DNA of 64,000 bases, taken from the NCBI GenBank assembly GCA_934589675.1, contig CAKTOF010000002.1, positions 104,508-168,507 on the forward strand, in the 5' to 3' direction. A program made the position numbers and the translations under genes. The notes under the pieces are model-generated. The model worked only from the letters and a program-made list of their open reading frames with translations. It was not told the DNA's origin and ran no database searches. Below are positions 7,148-14,063 of this stretch, in pieces; within the stretch, counting starts at the first letter, position 1; each line of letters starts with the position of its first letter. Source of the stretch: an uncultured Oscillospiraceae bacterium (GTDB taxonomy: Bacteria; Bacillota; Clostridia; Oscillospirales; Oscillospiraceae).

Positions 7148-8869
7148 TCAGAATCCGACAAAGCGCAGGTCGACCGTATAGACGTCCGTGATCTGCGTGC
7201 TGGCGATCTTCTCGCCGTAGGCAAGGCCGAGGTTCCACTCGCTCATGGGGATGACCGAATAGGAATTGAAGAGGTATTCCTGAAGCTGCTCGTAGTATTC
7301 CTTCCGGACGGACGGATCGAACGAGTACGCCGCGCCGTCAATGAGAGCATTGATGTCCTCGCCGTTGCGGTTGGAGCATTTGAAGCTGGCCGTGCTGCCG
7401 AGGAACGTCATGTTCGTGAACGGGTCGCCGGAGGAGTTGGCATTGTTGTCGTTGATGATCTGGAAATCCGTCGCGCCCGGCTTCTGCCACTCGGCGATGC
7501 AGGTCAGTATGTCATACACCTCGACGGCGACCTTGATGTCGAGCTGCGACATATACGCGTTGAAGCCCTCAGCGATCGTCGCGGCCGCCGAGCCGCTCTG
7601 CACGAGCCACTTGAGGTCGACCGTGCCGAGGCCGCTCTCGTCGCGATAGTGCTGCGCAAGCTCGGGGTCATATTCATAGGTGTAGCCCGGCGCGCAGTAC
7701 TGCGAGGTCGAGGCGATGTAAGAGACCGGCTTCTGATGCAGCACGCCGAAGGCAAGCTCCGCCAGATCCTCAGCCGGCGTGCCGTAGCAGATGGCCTTGC
7801 GGAGGTTTTCGTCGTTGAAGGCCTCCGTTCCGTCGACCGTGTCGTAGTTCATCGTGAGCAGCGACACCGCGTTCGAGCTGACGGACTGCGCCGTGCCGAT
7901 GGACGGGTCGGCGATGACGCGCTCCATGCTCGAGCTGCTCAGGGAGAGCGCCATATCGAGCACCCTGTTCTCCAGGTCGATCAGCATCGTCGTCTCGTCC
8001 GTGTACTGGTAGCAGCAGATGCGGTTTGCATAGCAGAATGACGTCGTCATGTACTCCTCTGCGCCCCACCAGTCGTCCACAAGCTCATAGACGGCCGAGA
8101 CGTCGACGGTCAGCTCCGTCGGCAAATAGGCGCCGAGGCCGTTTGCCAGGGACGGATCGAACCAGTCAAACGCGTCCTCGCCGCCGTGGCTCTCGATCCA
8201 CGCCTCCTCGAGCACGCCGATGGCCAGAATGCTCTGGTACGCGCCGAACGGCATGTTGAACGGAACGTAGGCCGTCCTGTTGTCGTCGGAAACGCTCGCG
8301 CCGTCCAGATCGACATACTTGGCCCAGTTTCCGGCCGCCATGGGCGCATTGGTGTTGCGGCGGAACGAGTAGAGCAGGTCGGACGCGAGCAGCTGATTGC
8401 CTGAGCGGGAGAAGCGCGCGCCGTCCTTCACATGCAGCGCCACAACGTTGTTCTCATCGACGTCCCATGAATCAAGGATGAGCGAGGTGTACTGCCGCGT
8501 GGCCGGGTCCACGAAAAACACGCGCTCAAACACCAGATTGATCGCCGTCTGGCCCACGTCCGTGGAGAAGCCGCTCGTCGCATCGAAGTGGCCGACGGAT
8601 TTGCCGCCGACGGAGCCGACGTGGATCTCCGTGAATTCGTGATCCGCCGCGCTTGCGGTCTGGCCGGCCTCGCCGATCCCGGTCGCGCCGCGGACGTTCG
8701 AGTCGTTCGACACACCCTCGGACGGCTTCGTCTCCTGTGCCGGGTCGGCCGCCGAGCTCACCGCGGGATCCGGCGCGTCGCCGGCCGCCGCATCGTCCTT
8801 TGCACCGCAGGCGGAAAGGGAAATCACGGCCGCTGCTGCAAGCAGCAGAGCAAGCAATCGTTTTTTCAT
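7148..8869 (-). CDS. ABC-type solute-binding lipoprotein, SBP_bac_5 (peptide/nickel) family
   Basis: 573 residues. The ATG at 8869 is preceded by GGAGAACGAG. A lipoprotein signal MKKRLLALLLAAAAVISLSAC gives Cys21 as the lipid anchor; an acidic linker follows. The body shows family-5 features: an N-terminal INLVFERVFFVDPATRQYTS segment, VVALHVKDGARFS, and a C-terminal DPSVRKEYYEQLQEYLF segment. Family-5 proteins deliver oligopeptides and diverse small molecules to ABC permeases. No permease or ATPase gene is adjacent, so it is an orphan binding protein that must share a transporter. The amidohydrolase follows in the same operon and a LysR gene lies upstream. Confidence 0.9.
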   Translation of the reverse strand: MKKRLLALLLAAAAVISLSACGAKDDAAAGDAPDPAVSSAADPAQETKPSEGVSNDSNVRGATGIGEAGQTASAADHEFTEIHVGSVGGKSVGHFDATSGFSTDVGQTAINLVFERVFFVDPATRQYTSLILDSWDVDENNVVALHVKDGARFSRSGNQLLASDLLYSFRRNTNAPMAAGNWAKYVDLDGASVSDDNRTAYVPFNMPFGAYQSILAIGVLEEAWIESHGGEDAFDWFDPSLANGLGAYLPTELTVDVSAVYELVDDWWGAEEYMTTSFCYANRICCYQYTDETTMLIDLENRVLDMALSLSSSSMERVIADPSIGTAQSVSSNAVSLLTMNYDTVDGTEAFNDENLRKAICYGTPAEDLAELAFGVLHQKPVSYIASTSQYCAPGYTYEYDPELAQHYRDESGLGTVDLKWLVQSGSAAATIAEGFNAYMSQLDIKVAVEVYDILTCIAEWQKPGATDFQIINDNNANSSGDPFTNMTFLGSTASFKCSNRNGEDINALIDGAAYSFDPSVRKEYYEQLQEYLFNSYSVIPMSEWNLGLAYGEKIASTQITDVYTVDLRFVGF

Positions 8870-8888
8870 CTCGTTCTCCTCATTTCTC

Positions 8889-8932
8889 AAAAAATACGGC
8901 GGCCGGCGCGCACCGCGCCGGCCGCCTGTATC
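8889..8932 (-). terminator. Intrinsic terminator / leader hairpin upstream of the solute-binding gene
   Basis: On the minus strand GGCGGCCGGCGCG pairs with CGCGCCGGCCGCC and is followed by GTATTTTTT. It ends the LysR transcript, but it also stands only about 20 bp before the solute-binding gene start. A transcript from a promoter near 8956 would have to cross it. Confidence 0.8.
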
Positions 8933-8953
8933 CTACTTTAGCGGAAAACTCGA

Positions 8954-9012
8954 ATAATATGAAAGATGATTTTTCTATAAAAGGCGCGATTGATTCAAAT
9001 TACGAATCAATC
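8954..9012 (-). promoter_or_regulatory. Candidate LysR operator and promoter for the solute-binding operon
   Basis: A perfect 9-bp inverted repeat, GATTGATTC (8988-8996) and GAATCAATC (9004-9012), spans the LysR stop codon. It has the TTGA...TCAA (T-N11-A-like) form LysR proteins recognise. A TATTAT -10 candidate (complement of 8954-8959) would put the palindrome centre about 50 bp upstream of the start point. No good -35 is seen, which fits activated transcription. Confidence 0.5.
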
Positions 9013-9917
9013 AACTCTCCCGCCGCCAAAGAAAACGCAGCGCGCAGCGCATCGACGAGCTGCTCTCCGCCCGCACGGCAGCCGACCGGGCGGACGGCAT
9101 AGATCTCCAGCGCGCCGCTCTCCGGCGCAAGGCTGTAGTATGACAGCGTCTTGGAAAAGCGCACAAAGTCGTGCCCGTCCGGCATAATGGCGACCCCACG
9201 GTCAAATTCCACGCAGGTGAGCGCCGTGACGCCGGAGTCGATCCACTCGATGGCGGGGTGGGCAAAGCCGCTGAGCGAGTGCATCGACCCCATCGGCACG
9301 CCGCTCGAGCGGCTGCGCGGATACCAGACGATGCTCGCATTTTTCAGCTCCGCCTCCGCCTGCGCGCGCGTGAGCGCAGACGCATAGCCCGGCCGCCGGC
9401 GCGTGACAAGGCACAGCGGCAGGCGGCAAAGCGTCGTCAGCACATATCTCTGCCGGTCGATCGTCCCGCCGGAGCAGGCCAGCACGACGTCGCATCCGGC
9501 CAGCGCATCCGCCAGCTCCGTCGCCTGAAAATACCGCGGCCGGAGGTCCGTTTTCTCCTGCGCGGAAACCGACTCGCACGCGCCGAAAAACGCCCGTCGG
9601 AAGCGCGCGAGCGGGTAGAGCCCGTCCTCGATGCCGACCAGCAGGCGGTTCCCGTTGGATTCCAGCCGGGCGCTGAGCTCCATGCGGTTCGCCTGCGCCA
9701 GGATCTTGCGCGCATCCGCCAGAAACCGCTGCCCCGCGTCCGTCAGGCGGACGGACTTTGTCGTCCGCTCGAGCAGCCTGACGCCGAGGCTGTCCTCGAG
9801 GTCGCTGATGCGCTTGCTGAGCGTCGGCTGCGAGAGATTGAGCGACACCGCCGCGCTCGTAAAGCTGCAATTCTCCGCTACATGCACAAACGCGAGGATC
9901 TGCTTGAGCTCAAACAT
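9000..9917 (-). CDS. LysR-family transcriptional regulator
   Basis: 305 residues. The ATG at 9917 is 3 bp after GGAGGCTT. The N-terminal winged helix-turn-helix (1-60) includes FELKQILAFVHVAENCSFTSAA and SQPTLSKRISDLEDSLGVRLL. The C-terminal effector domain (about 90-300) is less conserved. It is co-oriented with and directly upstream of the solute-binding/amidohydrolase pair, its probable target. Its own promoter region holds a direct repeat, suggesting autoregulation. The inducer is unknown. Confidence 0.92.
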   Translation of the reverse strand: MFELKQILAFVHVAENCSFTSAAVSLNLSQPTLSKRISDLEDSLGVRLLERTTKSVRLTDAGQRFLADARKILAQANRMELSARLESNGNRLLVGIEDGLYPLARFRRAFFGACESVSAQEKTDLRPRYFQATELADALAGCDVVLACSGGTIDRQRYVLTTLCRLPLCLVTRRRPGYASALTRAQAEAELKNASIVWYPRSRSSGVPMGSMHSLSGFAHPAIEWIDSGVTALTCVEFDRGVAIMPDGHDFVRFSKTLSYYSLAPESGALEIYAVRPVGCRAGGEQLVDALRAAFSLAAGELIDS

Positions 9918-9962
9918 GGTAAGCCTCCGTCCGCCCCGGCTTTTCCGGGCTGTTTTTTTGAT

Positions 9963-10020
9963 ATTGTAAAGCAAAACCCGGAATAAGTCCAGCGAATTGA
10001 TCGAGAATTTGAATTGATCG
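9963..10020 (-). promoter_or_regulatory. Promoter and direct repeats upstream of the LysR gene
   Basis: On the minus strand, -35 TGGACT (complement of 9986-9991), a 17-bp spacer and -10 TACAAT (complement of 9963-9968). Directly upstream are two exact copies of GAATTGATCG at 9994-10003 and 10011-10020 (17-bp period). They share the ATTGAT core with the palindrome at the other end of the gene, consistent with the same protein binding both. Confidence 0.6.
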
Positions 10021-10040
10021 TGCCGCCACTTCGCCGCAAT

Positions 10041-10271
10041 AAAAAAACTCGTCGCAAGCGATACGAAGCTTGCGACGAGCTGCGCTGTGTCAACGAAAAA
10101 GGTGCACTGCCCGCCGATCGCGTCCCACCAAATGCGAGCCCAGCGTCAGCGGGTCGCATTTGGAGCGGAGGAGCAGCGGAATGAGTGCGCTCTGACTTTT
10201 TTGATAAAAAAAGTCGGAGCAAGCGATATGAAGCTTGCTCCGACGTGTCGTGTGTCGACAGAAAAGATACC
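10041..10271. repeat. Pair of related hairpin repeats
   Basis: Two units of about 65 bp share one design: seven A, a perfect 12-bp stem ending AAGC, and loop GATACGAA or GATATGAA. These are CTCGTCGCAAGC stem 10048-10079 and GTCGGAGCAAGC stem 10213-10244. A similar tail, TGTGTC-A-CGAAAA, follows each. Between them is another 10-bp inverted repeat (CCAAATGCGA 10128-10137, complement 10154-10163). Read on the minus strand both hairpins are followed by seven T and look like terminators. Short open frames here are repeat-derived and not called as genes. The family is probably a dispersed intergenic repeat of this lineage (inference). Confidence 0.7.
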
Positions 10272-10340
10272 GCCGTCAAAGCCTTGCGCCGCAATGGTTT
10301 TGCGGTTTTGCAGTCTTATGCGCAAGAGAAATACCCACCG

Positions 10341-10529
10341 TTAAACCTCATCCTCTTTACGATCTCCGAGCCCATACTTTTTTATGAGTTCTATTGCAAG
10401 CCGCTCTCCTTCGTCTGTAAACACGATCGGTTTTTTACCGCCTTCACCACAGATAAGCCCCTGTGCTTCCAACCTTTCCAGAACCGAAAAATCATATCCC
10501 TTCCAGCAGCAGCGCAGCAGCGTATCATG
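10341..10529 (-). pseudogene. DUF6429-like remnant, 5' end lost
   Basis: About 60 codons on the minus strand read DTLLRCCWKGYDFSVLERL ... GLICGEGGKKPIVFTDEG, matching the body of small DUF6429 proteins (WKG-DW-type motif, then a VLTEEG-like motif). Upstream of the HDTLL segment the similarity stops at about 10529, exactly where a fragment of an unrelated flavoprotein gene begins on the other strand. The apparent longer open frame (start near 10622) is therefore a chimera with antisense of the flavoprotein. Family match is from memory. Confidence 0.6.
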
Positions 10530-10866
10530 TGTGGAACGGTATAACGCCCAGTGCGAACAGGGAAAGGATCTGGATTTCTGTAAAAAGAAAGAGGAGCTGA
10601 TACCATTGTGTAAAGCTCCCAACTATGCCCTGCGGTGCTCCATGGCCACTGACGGGGCCTTCGGTGGCGTGCCTGTGGACGAGCACAGCCGCGCCATGGC
10701 TGCGGACGGCTCCGTGATGGAAAATCTTTATGTGACCGGAGACTTTGCCTCCGGCCGGTTCATCAACCAGGGCGGCATTAAAGTACAGATTATCAACGAC
10801 CTGGCCTGGGCCTTTGCCAGCGGCTTTATGGCCGGCAGTCATGCCGCGGAGCAGCTTCAGAAATAA
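10530..10866 (+). pseudogene. C-terminal fragment of a fumarate-reductase-type flavoprotein
   Basis: About 111 codons from GTG 10531 read VERYNAQCEQGKDLDF ... NYALRCSMATDGAFGGVPVDE ... MENLYVTGDFASGRF ... WAFASGFMAGSHAAEQL. This is the last fifth of the same family as the 506-residue flavoprotein encoded at 12473-13993 (compare VDRCNAQCDAGKDDEF and GLYVTGDNAS). The FAD-binding Rossmann and catalytic regions are missing, and the first complete codon abuts the DUF6429-like remnant. It is a truncated relic rather than a gene. Confidence 0.85.
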
Positions 10867-10894
10867 AACGGCGATTTTTAGGAAGCAACAAACA

Positions 10895-10935
10895 GAAAGC
10901 GCCGCTGTGGGCATTCGCCCGGCAGCGGCGCTTTC
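10895..10935. terminator. Hairpin terminator
   Basis: Perfect 13-bp stem GAAAGCGCCGCTG (10895-10907) with its complement at 10923-10935. It lies between the flavoprotein relic (plus) and the end of the transporter gene (minus) and could serve either. Confidence 0.6.
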
Positions 10936-11006
10936 CTGCGGAAGAGAAGATAAGCATTTCTGATCAAATGTGAAACGAACAGAGACAGATGCGCATCAAG
11001 CTCAAA

Positions 11007-12395
11007 TCAGGTGATTCCGATCAATCTCCAGTAGGGCACCATGACGATCATCATAAAGGCTAGGAAGAACATGGCCTTGATGACGCAAATTTTGACGAAA
11101 TCCTTGAGCTTCACCGTGCCAAAGGAGTAGAACACCAAGAAGGCTGTGGATTCATAGGGCAGGAACACAAAGTTACACGACAGGTAGAAGGCGTACAGGC
11201 CCAGCAGGGGGTTGATGCCCAAATCGGTGAAGACCTGACAGATGGGAGCGGTCCCCACGCCCATCATGGCCATGGGGGTCAGCAGAAAGTTCAGAATGGT
11301 GCCGAACAGAGTGGTGGCACCGGACAGCAGCCAGTGGTTGGAGATGCTGCTGATCATGGGCGTGATGGTGCGGGTGATGAGGGGGCCGATGCCAAGACTG
11401 CCGGCCACAAAGCCGATGGACATACATGCGGCGGCAAAGAAGATGACCGGAAACTTAATGCCCTTGATGGTTTCTTCAGTGGCCACATTCACGCCGGGAA
11501 GGAACATGACCCAAGGGACCAGGGCCAGAATCCATTCGCCGCTGAAGTTGGTCAGGCTGGTGGTCAGCAGCAGGAGGATGATGACAACAGACACGATCAG
11601 GGCTTTGATTTCCCGGGTGGTCATCTTGCCCAGCGTCTGATACTCAGAGACAAAATATTCCTTGCCATTGATGGGCACGTCAGGCTTCCAGAGCTTACAC
11701 ATCAGCAGCACAAAGAGGACCAGGGCAATGAGCCAGGGCCAGTTGTGCAGGAAGAACTGTGTATAGGAGATGGTGAAATCCTCACCCAGGACAGACTGGG
11801 CGCCTCCCAGCAGGACGGCCATATTGCTGGGCTTGAAGATGAACAGACAGCCGTCGATACAGCAAATGGCGGCGACCATGGTGATGCCGGCGGAGGTCTT
11901 GCTGGTGCCCAGGCCCAGGGCTACGCAGATGCCGAAGATGAAAGCCACCATAATGGTGTCAGCTGAACCGGAGGTCATGAACGTCAGGACCAGACTGGCC
12001 ACCAGAATGCCCAGCAGAATGCCGCGATAGGTGCCGCCGGTCTTGGCCAGGATGCCATAGGCGATGCGCTTGAGCAGGCCGCACTCGGCCAGACCCATGG
12101 CCAGGACGAAAGCGCCCACCAGCATATAGGGCAATGGCTTGGTCCATGCGCCGAAGGCGGTGGAAAGATCGGCCACTCCCAGCAGAACATATGCCGCCGG
12201 CAGCAGAATGGCGGACATGAGGATGGGAAGCAATTCCATGGCAATGACCATCATCATGAACAGGGTGATGACAAAGAACAGTCTCATAGGTGCGGTGAAC
12301 ACCTCGCCCACAGGAATCAGAAACAACAGCGCCGGGATCACAATGGCGGCCAGCCATTTGACATAGACGGCGGAGGAACGTGCGGTTTTCTCCAT
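11007..12395 (-). CDS. DASS/SLC13-type anion symporter or exchanger
   Basis: 462 residues, nearly all in hydrophobic segments (about 11-12). Characteristic elements are a GAFVLAMGLAECGLLKRIAYGIL segment after scaffold helices, a re-entrant region with SGSADT (about 150), and a second-half counterpart around GVGTAPICQVFTDLGINPLLG and FLPYESTAFLVFYSFG. Family knowledge: divalent anion:Na+ symporters and antiporters carry C4-dicarboxylates, citrate, tartrate or sulfate. It is last in the operon after two reductases and a YeiH-like protein, so it probably imports the organic anion they process. GC is lower than in housekeeping genes of the window. Confidence 0.85.
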   Translation of the reverse strand: MEKTARSSAVYVKWLAAIVIPALLFLIPVGEVFTAPMRLFFVITLFMMMVIAMELLPILMSAILLPAAYVLLGVADLSTAFGAWTKPLPYMLVGAFVLAMGLAECGLLKRIAYGILAKTGGTYRGILLGILVASLVLTFMTSGSADTIMVAFIFGICVALGLGTSKTSAGITMVAAICCIDGCLFIFKPSNMAVLLGGAQSVLGEDFTISYTQFFLHNWPWLIALVLFVLLMCKLWKPDVPINGKEYFVSEYQTLGKMTTREIKALIVSVVIILLLLTTSLTNFSGEWILALVPWVMFLPGVNVATEETIKGIKFPVIFFAAACMSIGFVAGSLGIGPLITRTITPMISSISNHWLLSGATTLFGTILNFLLTPMAMMGVGTAPICQVFTDLGINPLLGLYAFYLSCNFVFLPYESTAFLVFYSFGTVKLKDFVKICVIKAMFFLAFMMIVMVPYWRLIGIT

Positions 12396-12472
12396 TTTTC
12401 TCTCTCCAATCGATTTGTTCGCATCACGGCAGAGAAACCGGCCGTGATGCGGCGGGGGAAACGGGGAGAAAC

Positions 12473-13993
12473 CTATCGCTTACAGTATTCGGCGGCCTCC
12501 TCGCCGGCCAGGAAGCCGGAATTCATGGCCCAGCAGAAGGAGGAGAACATGGGACCGTATTCCGTGCCCATCCAGTTGGAAGCGTTGTCGCCCGTGACAT
12601 ACAGGCCGGGAATGACGCTTTGGTCAGGGCGCAGAGCCTCAAAATGCTCGTTGATGGAAATGCCGCCCATGGTGACGTCAAAGTTTCTCTGAAGGCGGAT
12701 GGCATAGAAGGGACCGGTCTGGATTTTGCGAAGGTTCTCGGGAGCTTTATAGAACTCGTCGTCCTTACCGGCGTCACACTGGGCGTTGCAGCGGTCTACG
12801 GTGGCCCGCAGGGCCTCCGGCGTACAGCCGATATAATCGGCCAGGCCCTCCAGCGTGTCGGAAACGGCCAGTTTGCCCTCGGCGGCCTCCTGATCCAGGT
12901 CGGCCCAGAACTCCTCCCATGTGGGGGAGCGGTCTCCAAAGCGGACATGGTCCAGCACCAGACCAAAGGCTTCCTCCAGTGTGGGGCGGTCGATAATGTA
13001 ATAGCCGCGGCCCTCGGGCTGAAGGTCGGCCACATATTCGGCATCATCCGCCTCGTCCTCGCAGCAGAACCGTTTGCCGTTTTTGTTGACGATGATGGCC
13101 ACCGATTCGTTGATCAGACGCTGGATCGGATAAGTGCCGGGATAGTGGGCCAGAGCGTGAATGCCGATGCTCATATTCTTGCCGACCTCGGCTCCGATTT
13201 CCTCCGCCATGGCGATCCCGTCGCCGGTGAGGCTCTTGAGACTGTAATGGGAGAAATAGTTGTCCGAAGTAAAATAGCGCGGCAGGAAGCGGCGGAGCAT
13301 TTCCATATTGCCGGCCATGTTGCCGGCGCTGATGACGGCGGCTTTGGCGTTGATCACATAGCTCTTGTCCTGGCCATCGGCCCTGATGCCCACCACCGCG
13401 CCGCTTTCGTCGGTGATGAGGGAGCGTACCTTGGTTTCCAGCAGGACGGGGACCTGATACTTCTCCATCTCTTTCTTCAGCACGGTCAGAATAATGGTGC
13501 CCAGCCAGCCGGGGCCATAGGCGGGATTGTTTAGGGGGCTGGGTTCGGCGGGTTCTTTGGCCAGCAGAACGGCACCGTCAAAAGCCCAGCGGGAATTGTT
13601 GATGTCCAGCCCCTTTTCCACCAGCCATTCCAGATAGTGCCCGGAGTTTTTGATGTAACGGGAGAAAATGGCCGGGTTCAGCAGATAGCGGTTGAACTTG
13701 TGGGCGGTTTCGAGATAAAAGTCGGTCTTATCCTCAAAGCCGCGCTCACGCTGGTACTTGGAGGTGGTGGACAGCAGGCCGCCGGCCAGCCAGCTGTTGC
13801 CGCCCAGACGTTCCATTTTTTCCACCACGACCACCTTGGCTCCCAGCTCGCTGGCACGGACAGCCACGTTCATGCCGGAGCCTCCGCCGCCCACGACGAC
13901 GATGTCGCAGTCGATGGCCTCCACCGGGCCGCCCGCATAGCTGGGCAGTTCGCCCTTGTCGTACTCCTCGTACATTGGCAGTAACTTGCTCAT
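12473..13993 (-). CDS. FAD-dependent fumarate-reductase-type oxidoreductase
   Basis: 506 residues. The ATG at 13993 follows AAAAGGAGCG. The FAD-binding motif is DIVVVGGGGSGMNVAVRASELGAK (about 28-51), then ERLGGNSWLAGG. A capping domain and a C-terminal GLYVTGDNASNWMG FAD contact follow. It belongs with the soluble flavoprotein subunits that reduce C=C bonds next to carboxylates (fumarate, urocanate and others). It has no signal peptide, no FMN-binding domain and no heme motif, so electrons must come from another protein, possibly the OYE-type reductase encoded just upstream. The substrate is not deducible. The residues expected of true fumarate reductases are not obvious by eye. Confidence 0.85.
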   Translation of the reverse strand: MSKLLPMYEEYDKGELPSYAGGPVEAIDCDIVVVGGGGSGMNVAVRASELGAKVVVVEKMERLGGNSWLAGGLLSTTSKYQRERGFEDKTDFYLETAHKFNRYLLNPAIFSRYIKNSGHYLEWLVEKGLDINNSRWAFDGAVLLAKEPAEPSPLNNPAYGPGWLGTIILTVLKKEMEKYQVPVLLETKVRSLITDESGAVVGIRADGQDKSYVINAKAAVISAGNMAGNMEMLRRFLPRYFTSDNYFSHYSLKSLTGDGIAMAEEIGAEVGKNMSIGIHALAHYPGTYPIQRLINESVAIIVNKNGKRFCCEDEADDAEYVADLQPEGRGYYIIDRPTLEEAFGLVLDHVRFGDRSPTWEEFWADLDQEAAEGKLAVSDTLEGLADYIGCTPEALRATVDRCNAQCDAGKDDEFYKAPENLRKIQTGPFYAIRLQRNFDVTMGGISINEHFEALRPDQSVIPGLYVTGDNASNWMGTEYGPMFSSFCWAMNSGFLAGEEAAEYCKR

Positions 13994-14063
13994 GTTTTTC
14001 GCTCCTTTTCTGTTGTAGTTGTAAATGGTATGATTTCGGCCGTTGCCTGGCGGCAGGCCGTTG

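Noticed and set aside
10087..10294. Short open frames with an internally repeated segment (QASYRL... twice)
   Set aside because: The amino-acid repeat is just the two DNA hairpin repeats read through; no ribosome site and no independent support for a protein.
10384..10866. A 160-codon plus-strand frame ending in the flavoprotein tail
   Set aside because: Its first ~50 codons are antisense to the DUF6429-like remnant; only the last 111 codons are homologous to anything, so it is treated as a relic.
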